Assembly: GCF_001439695.1 (NCBI RefSeq)
Contig: NZ_JYLL01000041.1
Coordinates: forward strand, 1 to 49,415
Reading direction: 5' to 3'
DNA from: Pseudomonas veronii
GTDB taxonomy: Bacteria > Pseudomonadota > Gammaproteobacteria > Pseudomonadales > Pseudomonadaceae
DNA: 49,415 bases
This document shows positions 7,401 to 15,990 of the stretch, piece after piece (the first letter of the stretch is position 1; each line of letters starts with the position of its first letter). The translations under genes were made by a program, and so were the position numbers. The notes under the pieces are model-generated. The model searched no databases and was not told the origin of the DNA. It saw only the letters and a list, made by a program, of their open reading frames with translations.

Positions 7401-8918
7401 ATGCATCCTCCTCTTCGTTTCGCCGTCTTACTGTGTTTGGGTATGGTTGCAGGTTGCGCAGTGGGCCCCGACTACTCAAAACCCAGTGTGGAATTGCCCG
7501 AGCATTTCTCGGCGCAAACGTCCAAGGCACGACAAGTGGATGCGGCAAATGCCGATCTCGCTGCTTGGTGGAATGCATTTAATGACCCGATACTCAGTCA
7601 ACTGATAAATCGAGCACTTGAACAGAACCTCGATTTAGCCCAGGCAAGCGCAAGGATCGAGCAGGCTCGCGCCGGTTTGGGCGCAGCTAACGCAGCCCTC
7701 CTGCCGTCGGCTACCGTCAACGGTCAAGCGGCCCGAGCCCGTCAGTCATTGGAGACGCCGTTGGGCCAAGTGCTGAATTCAGACCCTTCCTATAATCGCT
7801 ACGGCAGTGCTTATGAGGCGAACTTGAATGCCGGCTGGGAGCTGGATGTGTTTGGCGGGCTGCGCCGAGGTAAAGAAGCGGCCTTCGCCGATTATCAGGC
7901 CTCGCAAGCCGGAGCGATTGCCACACGCCTGGCAGTGGTCGCGCAAACAGCCGACCTTTACATCAGCATCCGTGGCCTGCAAGCACGCCTGGAAATTGCC
8001 CGGCGGCAAGTCGACACACGACAACAACTGCTCACCACCATCGAACATCTTTACGCAAAAGGCCTGGCGGCTGAACTGCAGTTGAACCAGGCCCAAGGCG
8101 CGCTGAACCAAGCGCAGGCCACCGTGCCGGTACTGCAAGCAGGCATTGACACGGCAATGAATGCGCTGGATGTCATGTTGGGCAAGGCGCCCGGCACTTA
8201 CAGCGCGCAGTTGACTAAGCTGGCGCCCATCCCTGAGGTGCCAGGCCTCTCGGACATGGGCGCTCCTGCCGACCTGCTGCGTCGGCGTCCAGACTTGATC
8301 GTCGCGGAGCGCCGTCTTGCGGCATCCAGTGCGCGTATCGGCGAAGCCATGTCCGAGTACTACCCCAAACTGTCTGTGGCTGCGCTGCTCGGCAGTGCTA
8401 CATCGGTATCCAGCGCGAACCTGTTCAGCAACGGCGCCAGTCAGGCTTCGGCGGCACTGGGATTACGCTGGCGGCTGTTCGATTTTGGCCGCATCAACGC
8501 CCAGATTGATTTGGCAAAGGGCCAGGAAGCCGAGGCCTTGGCCGCTTACCGCCAGTCCGTTCTGCGGGCCTGCGAAGATGTGGAAAGCGCTGTTTCGGCA
8601 CGGATCAACCGCGAGCAACAATCGACCCAGCTCGCCCAGGGCGAGTCGGCGTATGCGAAAGCCAGAGCGACATCGTTTGCCGCCTATGAAAAAGGCGTGG
8701 TCAGCTTGATCGAAGTGCTGGATGCCGATGAGCATCTCCTAGCGGCATCTGATGGCAGAGCCCAGGCACAAACTGAATCGGCTCGCGCTGCAGTGGCCAC
8801 GTTCAAAGCATTGGGCGGCGGTTGGCAGCGAGATGACTCAGATGCTCGCGTTGTCTCAAAAAGAGCGGAAACTCGAATGTTTTTTCCTGATCCAGGGATA
8901 TCGAAAGAACTCCAATAA
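7401..8918 (+). CDS. Outer-membrane efflux channel lipoprotein (OprM/NodT family)
   Basis: The 505-aa outer-membrane partner of the pump. A signal peptide ends in the lipobox VAGC at about residue 19, followed by the family hallmark CAVGPDYSKPSVELP. Two repeats of coiled-coil helices and short beta strands follow. Family motifs include LDLAQASARIEQARA and LLRRRPDLIVAERRLAASSA, the latter highly typical of NodT channels. It is transcribed away from tetR while the adaptor and pump go the other way, so the full tripartite machine is encoded here. The C-terminal tail after KALGGGW is longer than usual and may be altered by the nearby junction. Confidence 0.93.
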   Translation: MHPPLRFAVLLCLGMVAGCAVGPDYSKPSVELPEHFSAQTSKARQVDAANADLAAWWNAFNDPILSQLINRALEQNLDLAQASARIEQARAGLGAANAALLPSATVNGQAARARQSLETPLGQVLNSDPSYNRYGSAYEANLNAGWELDVFGGLRRGKEAAFADYQASQAGAIATRLAVVAQTADLYISIRGLQARLEIARRQVDTRQQLLTTIEHLYAKGLAAELQLNQAQGALNQAQATVPVLQAGIDTAMNALDVMLGKAPGTYSAQLTKLAPIPEVPGLSDMGAPADLLRRRPDLIVAERRLAASSARIGEAMSEYYPKLSVAALLGSATSVSSANLFSNGASQASAALGLRWRLFDFGRINAQIDLAKGQEAEALAAYRQSVLRACEDVESAVSARINREQQSTQLAQGESAYAKARATSFAAYEKGVVSLIEVLDADEHLLAASDGRAQAQTESARAAVATFKALGGGWQRDDSDARVVSKRAETRMFFPDPGISKELQ

Positions 8919-9003
8919 AATACGGGCTGGATCAGGATGATCGTAGGGATGTATAGACTAAAAAACAGAATAATTTCATTGTAGAACAAATGTTTATTTT
9001 TCT

Positions 9004-9029
9004 GTTCGAGTCCAGGTCGTGGAGCCAGA
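9004..9029 (+). repeat. tRNA-Asn 3' end, attachment-site scar 2
   Basis: An exact 26-base repeat of 1798-1823. It covers part of the T arm, the acceptor strand, CCA (9025-9027) and two following bases. Upstream of it the sequence is unrelated AT-rich DNA. It and scar 1 bracket the efflux module, as direct repeats bracket an integrated element. Confidence 0.85.
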
Positions 9030-9034
9030 TAGAG

Positions 9035-9062
9035 AAAAGCCTGCAGCGATGCAGGCTTTTTT
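9035..9062 (+). terminator. Rho-independent terminator following scar 2
   Basis: The hairpin is AAAAGCCTGCA-GCGA-TGCAGGCTTTT with a T run. The same terminator with one loop change follows scar 3 at 20081-20108, so the repeat unit includes tRNA flank, not only tRNA. Confidence 0.85.
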
Positions 9063-9353
9063 TGCCTTGGATTTCGCCAGAGCGATCAAAGCGCACAGCG
9101 TGAACAGCATGAATGCGTCTCTGATCCTTCGATTCAGAGGTAAGCCCCATGAAAGTCACTGCAGTCGTTTCACCTGGCCACGGCCTAGGTAAGGCTGCAC
9201 TCACGGGCGACTATCGGAAAGTGAGCAGGGTATTGGCGGTGTCGCGCGGTATCCATAAGACTCCTTCATGGGTAGTGGCGCGTTATAGCAACGCTTGGAG
9301 CGCTTGGCCCGGCATAAATCCCTGCCCTGGTGCCAGCCACCTGCATGCCCGGG
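9063..9353. other. Gene-free DNA after scar 2
   Basis: No supported gene. The first 45 bases resemble, with gaps, the DNA after the third scar (GCGCACAGCGTGAAC here, GCGCACGGTGTGAGC there), so the repeat homology extends beyond the terminator. An open frame from 9149 has no ribosome site or recognisable domain. Confidence 0.5.
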
Positions 9354-10106
9354 CTACAGGTTGCGGGCGATGTTCAGCGCAGCGTAACTCTGGGCTACCG
9401 GCATGATTTCCACCGAGTTGATGTTCACGTGCGGCGGCTGGCCTGCGATCCACACTACTGTGTTGGCCAGATCCTCAGGGCGGATTGCCTCCACGTCGCG
9501 GTACAGCGCGTTCACCGCGTCCTGGTCACCGGCCAGGCGTACCAGTGAAAATTCCGTGCCCGAGCACAGCCCCGGCTCGATGTTGCTGACCCGTACCCTG
9601 GTGCCTGCGAGGTCTGCGCGCAGGTTCAGGCTGAACTGTTTAACGAAGGCCTTGCTGGCGCCATATACGTTGCCGCCCGGGTAGGGATACGTGCCGGCAA
9701 TGGAGCCGATGTTGATGATCAGCCCGTTGTTAGCTTCCACCATGGCCGGCAGCAGCTTGTGGGTGACCATGGCCAGGCCGGTGACGTTCGTGGCGATCAT
9801 GCGTTCCCAGTTCTTGGCATCGGCGCTCTGGGCGCGGTCGATACCCAGTGCCAGGCCGGCGTTGTTCACCAGCAGGTCGATGTGCAGCGACGAGTCGCGA
9901 ATCGATTCGCAAGCCGCGTCCAGCGAGGCGGCGTCTGTCACGTCCAGGGGCAGGGCAATGAAGTGCTCGCCCAGTTCGCGCTTCAGTTCCGCCAATTTAT
10001 CTGCGCGGCGGGCGCCGCCGATCACGCGGTAATTGTCAGCGATCAATGCGCGGCAGATGGCCTTGCCGAAGCCAGCCGAAGCGCCGGTCACAAATGCAGT
10101 TTTCAT
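9354..10106 (-). CDS. ydfG: Short-chain dehydrogenase/reductase, YdfG-like
   Basis: A 250-aa Rossmann enzyme. The NADP-binding motif TGASAGFG lies at residues 7-14 and NNAG at about 86-89. The catalytic Ser is in NIGSIAG, and YGASK holds the catalytic Tyr and Lys. The C-terminal region (PPHVNINSVEIMPVAQSYA) closely resembles E. coli YdfG, an NADP-dependent reductase of 3-hydroxy acids and malonic semialdehyde. Sulfoacetaldehyde reductases belong to the same branch. The start follows AAGGAGAA, and the gene lies 22 bases after a TauE-type exporter in one operon. The exporter and a divergent MocR regulator suggest reduction of a small aldehyde acid followed by export. That pairing is inference. 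Confidence 0.85.
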   Translation of the reverse strand: MKTAFVTGASAGFGKAICRALIADNYRVIGGARRADKLAELKRELGEHFIALPLDVTDAASLDAACESIRDSSLHIDLLVNNAGLALGIDRAQSADAKNWERMIATNVTGLAMVTHKLLPAMVEANNGLIINIGSIAGTYPYPGGNVYGASKAFVKQFSLNLRADLAGTRVRVSNIEPGLCSGTEFSLVRLAGDQDAVNALYRDVEAIRPEDLANTVVWIAGQPPHVNINSVEIMPVAQSYAALNIARNL

Positions 10107-10128
10107 CAGGTTCTCCTTGAGGGTTGAA

Positions 10129-10914
10129 TCAAGCCAGGTACTTCACGCCAAGGCTGGCGAACAGGCAAAGCATCGAAAGCACCAACACCTTGCGCACAAC
10201 ATCGTTGCCTTTACGGATGGCCAGGGCACTGCCTATGTGGTTGCCCAGGATGTTGCAGGCCACTAGTGGCAGGGCCAGCAGGTACACCACCTTGCCGGCC
10301 ACAATGAACGCGACCAGCGCGCCAATGTTGGAGGCGAAGTTGAAGCTTTTCGAGTTGGCCGAGCTGGACACCAGGTCCATCTTCAGCAGGTAGTGGAAGG
10401 CGATGATGAACATGCTGCCAGTGCCCGGCCCGAAAAAACCGTCGTAGAAACCGATGACCAAGCAGGTCAGGGGCACTACGGTGAAGAGCATGCGGTTGCT
10501 GAGTGTGTGCTCTTGTACCGGCCGATCCTTGGGCGTGAGAAAGATCAAGATGCCAAGAGGGATAAGCGCCAGGATGATCTTGCCCACGGTTTCCGGGGAA
10601 ATCGACACGATCAGGTGGGCGCCCATGTAAGCGCCCAGCAGCGCGAACGGCACGCCCACCAGCGCCACTTTCCACACCATCTTGCTGTTGGCGAAGAAGT
10701 TGCGGATGGCGGCCAGAGTGCCTAGGGTGCTGACCAGCTTTTCCTGGCCCAGCGCTACCTGCGGCGGCAGCCCCACCAGCAGGAAACCAGGCACTAGGAA
10801 CAGCCCGCCCCCTCCGGCAATGCTGTCTACGAAGCCGGCGACAAAAGCGATTGTGCCCAGCAGCATGATGGCCAGTATCCAGTGCTGGGCCCAGAACGAT
10901 CCGAGTAATTCCAT
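10129..10914 (-). CDS. TSUP (TauE/SafE) family anion exporter
   Basis: A 261-aa membrane protein with about eight hydrophobic segments. It shows the TSUP signature near the first helices (FVDSIAGGGGLFLVPGFLL) and a repeat in the second half (GFYDGFFGPGTGSMF). TSUP proteins move sulfite, sulfonates and other small organic anions across the inner membrane. It is the first gene of a two-gene operon with the YdfG-like reductase. Between its start and the divergent MocR gene lies a perfect inverted repeat that recurs near the regulator gene. Confidence 0.9.
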   Translation of the reverse strand: MELLGSFWAQHWILAIMLLGTIAFVAGFVDSIAGGGGLFLVPGFLLVGLPPQVALGQEKLVSTLGTLAAIRNFFANSKMVWKVALVGVPFALLGAYMGAHLIVSISPETVGKIILALIPLGILIFLTPKDRPVQEHTLSNRMLFTVVPLTCLVIGFYDGFFGPGTGSMFIIAFHYLLKMDLVSSSANSKSFNFASNIGALVAFIVAGKVVYLLALPLVACNILGNHIGSALAIRKGNDVVRKVLVLSMLCLFASLGVKYLA

Positions 10915-11060
10915 GGTGGTACCTGTTTAGTCAATGTGGCGATCAGGAAAGGACTTCGTAAAGGTGGTCGGCGCGGCTGTGGCAGCGTCGACTGCGGTCT
11001 TGAGGTTTGCGCTTTCCATTTCAGGTGAAGTTCCATATTTTGATGTGGATGGGTAAAGAA

Positions 11061-11110
11061 TATTGAGTCGATGTAATCATTCTAATTCCTTGAAATAAAT
11101 CGACTCAATA
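11061..11110. promoter_or_regulatory. MocR operator pair on the exporter side
   Basis: TATTGAGTCGAT (11061-11072) and its exact complement ATCGACTCAATA (11099-11110) form a 12-base perfect inverted repeat with a 26-base gap. The same 12-mer recurs at 11352-11363. MocR/GntR proteins bind repeated sites of this kind in divergent promoters, so it is the likely binding site of the adjacent regulator. Confidence 0.7.
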
Positions 11111-11341
11111 TGTTTTTGATACCTAAATTGACATTGTTTCGCTTGACTGATCATAACCTAATGATTTTATTGATTTTAATTGGCAATAAAATCTGCAGAA
11201 GCTGCTGCCGAACTGCACTTTCCCTCCGCTATGGCGCAGATGCTCCGTGCAAAATTCGGTCGCGTTGCCTTGCGGTGACGGCTGAAGTCTTGTGTTTCGG
11301 TAGAAAATCAATGACATGTATTTGATCGGTGTAATGTTTTG

Positions 11342-11364
11342 AATCGACTAATATTGAGTCGATT
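11342..11364. promoter_or_regulatory. MocR operator near the regulator gene
   Basis: AATCGACT and AGTCGATT flank a 7-base centre. The right arm is part of a third copy of TATTGAGTCGAT (11352-11363). It lies 17 bases before the first possible start of the regulator, so it suits autoregulation. Confidence 0.65.
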
Positions 11365-11381
11365 GTTGTGCGATTACGCTT

Positions 11382-12821
11382 ATGAAAAATTTCATGGTAG
11401 GATTTCGCGCTTCAGTTGTTTCTGGTGTCGTTCCTATGTGGGTTCCTGAATACAGCGGCCATGGCCAGCCGGTTTACTTGATGATCGCCGACGCACTGGC
11501 GCGTGACATCGCTTCCGGGCACTTGGCCGCGGGCGAGCGCCTGCCCACCCTCAAGGAGCTGGCTGAGGCGTTGAAAGTGACGCCGGGCACCATCGGCCGC
11601 TCCTACGACGAGGCGGCCAAGCGCGGCCTGGTGATCGGGGAAGTGGGGCGAGGCACATTCGTGCTGCCGACCCGCGGTGTCTTGGCGCCGGTGGCCAGAC
11701 TCGGCGTTGCCTCCAAGGTAGATACCGGGCAGATAGACCTGTCGATCATCAAGCCCTGCGACGCCGGCATGAGCGACTGGCTGCGAGGAGCAATCGAGGA
11801 GTTGGCGCAGGCGCCCGAGTTGGGATCGATCCTGGATTACGTCACCGACGGCGGCCATTCCGTGCATAAGGAGGCCGGCGCGTTGTGGGTGCAGCGCTGC
11901 CTGCCGGACGCCAATGCCCAACAGATCGTGTTGACGGCTGGTGCCCAACACGGCTTGCTGGTGGCCATCGGCGGCCTGTCCAGCGTCGGCGATATGATTC
12001 TGTGTGAGGAATATTGCTATCCGGGGATCATCTCCCTGGCCCACAGTCTGGGTCGTCGCCTGCACGGGGTGCAGGTCGATGAGTACGGCCTGGTGCCGGC
12101 GGCGCTGCGGGCTGCGTGCATTGAGCACCGGCCCACGCTGCTGGTGACGGTGGCCACGCACCAGAACCCCACCAACTCGATCATGCCCGAATCGCGTCGC
12201 CTGGAAATCGCCGAGATCGCCCGCGAGTTTGATCTGTACATCATCGATGATGATATCTACGGCTTTCTTGAGACACGCCCCGCGCACAAGCCGTTGTCGG
12301 CCTATGCCCCGGAGCGCTCGGTATACCTGACCAGCCTGTCCAAGAGCTTGCTACCGGCCCTGCGCATCGGTTACCTGTACGCGCCGCCGCAAACCCTATC
12401 GCGGCTGTCGTCCATGGTGCGCAGCAGTGTGTGGATGCCGTCGCCGTTGATGGCTCAATTGGCCAGCAACCTGATCACCAGTGGCCGTGGGGCGCAATTG
12501 GTGCGGGTGCAACAGGAGGAAGCTGCGGAGCGCCAGCGCCTGGCGCGGCAGCTACTGGGCTCGTACGACATTCGCACCCAACCCAACAGCTTCCATGTAT
12601 GGCTCGAATTGCCCGAGCCCTGGACCAGCGACGAGTTCGCCAACCTCGCGCGCGCCAACGGCGTGATCGTGGTCAGTGGCAGCCAGTTCCTGGCCCAGCG
12701 CAGCGCCAGCACCCGTGGGGTACGCATCGCCCTGATGGGCCCTAGCCGTGCGGAGTTGGGGTTTGCGTTGACCAAGTTGGTCAGCCTGCTGGCTGCGCCG
12801 GAGCCGCGGTTGTTTTATTGA
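11382..12821 (+). CDS. MocR-type transcriptional regulator (GntR domain plus aminotransferase-like domain)
   Basis: A 479-aa fusion. The winged-helix GntR domain runs from about 25 to 95 (GERLPTLKELAEALKVTPGT). A fold-type-I aminotransferase domain follows, with the PLP lysine in TSLSKSLLPALRIGY and an Asp-containing IIDDDIYGF. Such proteins sense PLP adducts of amines and often control taurine, GABA or PLP genes. The start is uncertain: ATG at 11382, 11394 or 11436 (the last giving MWVPEYSG) are all in frame, and none has a strong ribosome site. It is divergent from the exporter-reductase operon and shares operators with it, so it is almost certainly their regulator. Confidence 0.9.
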   Translation: MKNFMVGFRASVVSGVVPMWVPEYSGHGQPVYLMIADALARDIASGHLAAGERLPTLKELAEALKVTPGTIGRSYDEAAKRGLVIGEVGRGTFVLPTRGVLAPVARLGVASKVDTGQIDLSIIKPCDAGMSDWLRGAIEELAQAPELGSILDYVTDGGHSVHKEAGALWVQRCLPDANAQQIVLTAGAQHGLLVAIGGLSSVGDMILCEEYCYPGIISLAHSLGRRLHGVQVDEYGLVPAALRAACIEHRPTLLVTVATHQNPTNSIMPESRRLEIAEIAREFDLYIIDDDIYGFLETRPAHKPLSAYAPERSVYLTSLSKSLLPALRIGYLYAPPQTLSRLSSMVRSSVWMPSPLMAQLASNLITSGRGAQLVRVQQEEAAERQRLARQLLGSYDIRTQPNSFHVWLELPEPWTSDEFANLARANGVIVVSGSQFLAQRSASTRGVRIALMGPSRAELGFALTKLVSLLAAPEPRLFY

Positions 12822-13115
12822 TTGTTGTGGGGAGGGCGGTGGGAGGCATGAAGGCGATTGTCTTGAGGTCTTTTGCGCTCTCAAGATTGAGCGCCGCTCG
12901 TGCGAGGTTCCTCGGCTCACCTTCTCTGCCGCGAGAGTTGGCAAGCCGGATGTCAGCCTAGTCCTTTCATGATGCGACTCGCCCAAAACCTTGCGCAGCC
13001 TGTCACCCATTCGGCCTCGCGGTTTTTTAGGGTTCGTGTGATCTGGCTGCCCATCGTCGGATGGCTTTCTTTGCTGTTGGCGTTTTTTTTAGCCATATGG
13101 CGGAGGAGGGAGGGC
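12822..13115. other. Gene-free spacer with decayed sequence
   Basis: No supported gene. An open frame from 12900 runs through a hydrophobic stretch (about 13036-13100) into the small ORF below, but it has no ribosome site and no recognisable domain. Confidence 0.4.
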
Positions 13116-13283
13116 ATGATTCCGGCGAGCAAAACCCTACAAGCAACAGCATACGATCCGGCCAGGCCTTTACCGCTGCTGTTTGGTGAAGGCACGAAAC
13201 TCAAGATCACCAGCGCATTTGAGCTTCATTCGATGATGGAGAAAGGATTTCCGTCGGAGTTGGTAATCGCCCCCGCTACGTGA
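13116..13283 (+). CDS. Small ORF, possible truncated Xre/MbcA/ParS-type antitoxin
   Basis: A 55-aa frame behind a very strong ribosome site (GGAGGGAGGG). The segment LKITSAFELHSMMEKGFPSE weakly recalls the helix and GFP turn at the start of the toxin-binding domain of Xre/MbcA/ParS antitoxins, after which this ORF stops. No RES-type toxin gene follows, so if the match is real it is a remnant. I would not assign a function. Confidence 0.3.
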   Translation: MIPASKTLQATAYDPARPLPLLFGEGTKLKITSAFELHSMMEKGFPSELVIAPAT

Positions 13284-13366
13284 CCACCATGTATTTTCGA
13301 AGGTGCTCGGGCTTTCGGATCGAACAGTGCAGCGGCGAACCTAAGCGGTGACAAATGAATGCCCTG

Positions 13367-13390
13367 CTATTATAATTTGATTATCATTGA
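13367..13390. promoter_or_regulatory. AT-rich site before the ribbon-helix-helix gene
   Basis: The sequence is CTATTATAATTTGATTATC then ATTGA. On the complementary strand it contains ATGATAAT, the core also found at 15366-15373 and 19565-19572. It includes a TATAAT-like -10 (TATAAT 13371-13376). It lies 25-48 bases before the start of the small DNA-binding protein gene. Confidence 0.45.
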
Positions 13391-13414
13391 TCGATTTAGG
13401 CGACAGGCAATTCC

Positions 13415-13600
13415 ATGGAAAACAAGACTGCACGACTGACTGTGCTCATTGATCCCGTCAAGAAAAAAGCCCTTGAGGAGCTTTGCGCGTCTCAGGACCT
13501 GACACCTTCTCAGGTCGTTCGTCAGCTGATTCGGGACTACCTCGAGACGCATGGCGTGTCCTACGCGACCAAAAGCAAAATTGCGGCCAATGCCAAGTAA
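13415..13600 (+). CDS. Ribbon-helix-helix (CopG/Arc-type) small DNA-binding protein
   Basis: A 61-aa protein. The N-terminal strand ARLTVLIDPVKKKALEELC is followed by LTPSQVVRQLIRDYLETHG, the strand-helix-helix pattern of RHH repressors. In such proteins a dimer's beta ribbon contacts DNA and the helices hold the dimer. It stands alone, with no toxin gene downstream, so it is not an obvious antitoxin. It is followed after a convergent gap by the SulP gene. A broken relative lies at 17719-17858 just before the isocitrate dehydrogenase gene. It is the best local candidate to bind the AT-rich palindromes in this module. Confidence 0.75.
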   Translation: MENKTARLTVLIDPVKKKALEELCASQDLTPSQVVRQLIRDYLETHGVSYATKSKIAANAK

Positions 13601-13660
13601 TTCATCCCTGTATGAGCGGGCACGACAAGTGCCTGCTCATCGCGCGTCATTCACTGTCTC

Positions 13661-15322
13661 CTACGTCTCGCCCTGACTCTCGTTGATCTGGGTATGACTG
13701 ACCAGTGCGCCATTGAAGTCGGCATGATAATGCTGTGAACCGAGCACCTGAAGAATCCCGGCCCGGTCGAGCTTGCCAAGCACTTTCTCATTGGCTTCAC
13801 ACAGCTTTACGACAATGCCGCGCTTGTGCAGTTGCTCAATGACTTCGAGCAGCGTTTGCAACCCCGTGATGTCCATAAACGGCACGCGCTTCAGGCGAAT
13901 AATCAACGTTCTGGGATCGGTGTGCGTTTGCGCCAAAACACGTTCAAAGGTTTCTGCGGCGCCAAAGAACAGAGGCCCCTCGATGGTGTAGACCAAAACA
14001 CCGGGAGGAAGATGTGCATGTCCATTTGTACGCAACTCTGCCTCCAGCTCATCTTCGACCATTAGCTGTACCTCGACAGAGGACGCCATGCGACGCATGA
14101 ATTGCAGCATGGCAAGAATCACCCCAATGTTCACGGCGATCGTCAGGTCACTGAATACGGTCAGGCCGAAGGTGATTAGCAGGATGGCAACGTCGGCTTT
14201 GGGCGCGCGTTTGACCATGCGTTTGAAGTGCTTCAGTTCGCTCATGTTGTAAGCGACCACGAACAAGATCGCCGCCAATGCGCAAAGCGGGATATCCGAA
14301 GCCAGCGGCGCCAGAAAGAAGATCAGCAAAATCAACGTGAGGGAGTGGGCAATGCCCGCGATTGGGCTATTGCCGCCATTGCGGATGTTGGTGGCCGTTC
14401 GAGCGATCGCCCCTGTCGCAGCGAAGCCACCGAACAGAGGGGTGACCAGGTTGGCAATGCCTTGTCCGATCAACTCCTGATTGGAGTCATGTTTGGTGCC
14501 GGCCATCCCGTCGGCGACAATCGCCGACAACAGTGACTCGATAGCCCCAAGCATCGCGATTGCAAACGCAGGGCCAATCAACTCAATGACCTGGGGCAGC
14601 GTTATTGCTGGAAGGCCGATTTGGGGAAGGCCTTGAGGAATGCCCCCAAATGCACTGCCGATCGTGGCCACGCCGTCGAACTGAAAATAGGCATGCAACG
14701 CCGTGACCACGACCATCGCGATCAGCGGGCCGGGAACACGCTTTAAACCCGGCAGTTTAGGCGCGAGGATCACCAGCGCCAGGCTCAGCAGGGCTAACAG
14801 TGTCGTGGGTACATGAAGGTTGGGGAATGCCTGGATGAGGTGCCACAGCCGCTGGTGGAAGTGCTCGCCACTGATTTTCGGCAAGCCCAGAAAGTCTTTC
14901 CATTGCCCGACCCAAATGATCACCCCGATGCCGGCGGTGAATCCCACAATCACCGGGTCAGGGATGAACTTGATGAGTGCGCCAAGTTTGGTGATGCCGA
15001 GCAGCAATAAAATTGCCCCGGCCATCATTGTCGCGACCTGCAAGCCATCAACGCCGTACTTGGCTGTCACGCTGGCCAGAATGACGATGAATGCGCCTGT
15101 GGGGCCCGCAATCTGCAGCCGGCTTCCGCCGAACAGCGAAACCAGCAAACCACCCACAATGGCTGTGTAGATCCCTTGTTCCGGCTTGACGCCGGAGGCG
15201 ATGGCAAATGCCATGGCCAAGGGCAGCGCCACGACGCCGACGATGATCCCTGAGACGATATTTCCAAGCCAATGCTCGCGCCCTAACAAGCCCGCTTTCC
15301 AAGCTTCTCGTATCGCAATCAT
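13661..15322 (-). CDS. SulP-family anion transporter with STAS domain
   Basis: A 553-aa inner-membrane transporter. The transmembrane core runs from about residue 20 to 410, with SulP signatures near the start (GVVALPLAMAFAIASGV, then LQIAGPTGAF) and in the middle (QELIGQGIANLVTPLFGG). A C-terminal STAS domain (about 435-540) contains PFMDITGLQTLLEVIEQL. SulP proteins carry sulfate, bicarbonate or dicarboxylates; which one cannot be told here. The start follows ACGAGG. The gene is divergent from a 76-aa protein gene. Together with malic enzyme and isocitrate dehydrogenase, a role in bicarbonate or dicarboxylate movement is attractive but unproven. Confidence 0.92.
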   Translation of the reverse strand: MIAIREAWKAGLLGREHWLGNIVSGIIVGVVALPLAMAFAIASGVKPEQGIYTAIVGGLLVSLFGGSRLQIAGPTGAFIVILASVTAKYGVDGLQVATMMAGAILLLLGITKLGALIKFIPDPVIVGFTAGIGVIIWVGQWKDFLGLPKISGEHFHQRLWHLIQAFPNLHVPTTLLALLSLALVILAPKLPGLKRVPGPLIAMVVVTALHAYFQFDGVATIGSAFGGIPQGLPQIGLPAITLPQVIELIGPAFAIAMLGAIESLLSAIVADGMAGTKHDSNQELIGQGIANLVTPLFGGFAATGAIARTATNIRNGGNSPIAGIAHSLTLILLIFFLAPLASDIPLCALAAILFVVAYNMSELKHFKRMVKRAPKADVAILLITFGLTVFSDLTIAVNIGVILAMLQFMRRMASSVEVQLMVEDELEAELRTNGHAHLPPGVLVYTIEGPLFFGAAETFERVLAQTHTDPRTLIIRLKRVPFMDITGLQTLLEVIEQLHKRGIVVKLCEANEKVLGKLDRAGILQVLGSQHYHADFNGALVSHTQINESQGET

Positions 15323-15352
15323 GACTAGCCTCGTTCTGGTGGCATGTGCATA

Positions 15353-15375
15353 CTATTCACACGTTATGATAATAG
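15353..15375. promoter_or_regulatory. AT-rich palindrome between SulP and small-protein genes
   Basis: CTATTCACACGTT followed by ATGATAATAG. The outer bases pair (CTATT/AATAG), and it aligns with CTATTATCACTGC followed by ATGATAATAT at 19552-19574 before the paralogous small protein. It lies in the 141-base divergent gap, so it could control both genes. Confidence 0.5.
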
Positions 15376-15463
15376 CAAAGCAATTGGCCTAGCCTCGGTA
15401 CAACACCGGCGACGCTCTAGATTCAGTGCTCAGAGAGCTGAGCCCTATGCTCGGAGACCGCGC

Positions 15464-15694
15464 ATGAAACGCGAAGATGTCAAAACCAAACACGGGGAAG
15501 GCATGCACTTCGACACGCATGTGATAGCCAACCCGGCCAACACGCACGAGTGGATCATTCTTTTCAAAAAGGATGCCGGGAGAAGCTATTTTCTGGTCAA
15601 TGACAACGAGGAAGTGGAGTCATTTGGACGCCTCGATGATCTGATCCATGAGCTTCGCGAGCTGGGTATCAAATCTGCCGAAGTACATTTCTGA
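15464..15694 (+). CDS. 76-aa conserved small protein, copy A
   Basis: Function not recognised. I start it at the ATG giving MKREDVKTKHGEG, because the twin gene starts the same way and both have a GGAGAC ribosome site; a longer frame extends upstream to 15344. It is a soluble, acidic, single-domain protein with alternating strand-like segments (HEWIILFKKDAGRSYFLVND) and a C-terminal helix DDLIHELRELGIKSAEVHF. It is about 75 percent identical by eye to the protein at 19210-19440 on the opposite strand. It is divergent from SulP. Confidence 0.75.
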   Translation: MKREDVKTKHGEGMHFDTHVIANPANTHEWIILFKKDAGRSYFLVNDNEEVESFGRLDDLIHELRELGIKSAEVHF

Positions 15695-15939
15695 CAGCCA
15701 CCCTCAGAAAGGTTGAGCAGGTCAGTAAAGATTGAGTTCTGTTAAAGAAAGAATCGACGCCCCCCCATCCTTTTCCGCGATCGCCTGACACGGATCAACG
15801 CTGATCCGGCCCCATGAGCCGCGTCGACGCCCTTACGCGATTGTCGAAGTGCGTAGGGCGGCTCCAAGACGCGATAAGCAAACCCCCGAGTCCTAGTGTG
15901 TCGTGCTTGGTGCGTAGCGCGCCGGGCTTTCGAGCGCGC

Positions 15940-15964
15940 AAAAAAAAGGCCACACAAGGTGGCC
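15940..15964 (-). terminator. Orphan rho-independent terminator on the minus strand
   Basis: Read on the minus strand, GGCCAC and its partner GTGGCC close a short loop and are followed by eight U residues (A tract 15940-15947 on the plus strand). No minus-strand protein gene ends here. A small RNA transcribed from 15965-16130 is possible. Confidence 0.6.
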
Positions 15965-15990
15965 TAAACGGGTTCAAGCATAGGAGGGCT

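Noticed and set aside
9149..9406. 85-aa open frame after scar 2
   Set aside because: No ribosome site, overlaps the SDR gene end on the other strand, and no recognisable domain.
13367..13390. Fur box
   Set aside because: AATGATAATCA resembles half a Fur site, but the clearest related palindrome (19553-19573) has its arms everted relative to a Fur box and no iron genes are nearby. Still possible.
13613..13639. Terminator between the RHH and SulP genes
   Set aside because: The hairpin TGAGCGGGCAC/GTGCCTGCTCA is good, but no U run follows on either strand, so I do not call a terminator.
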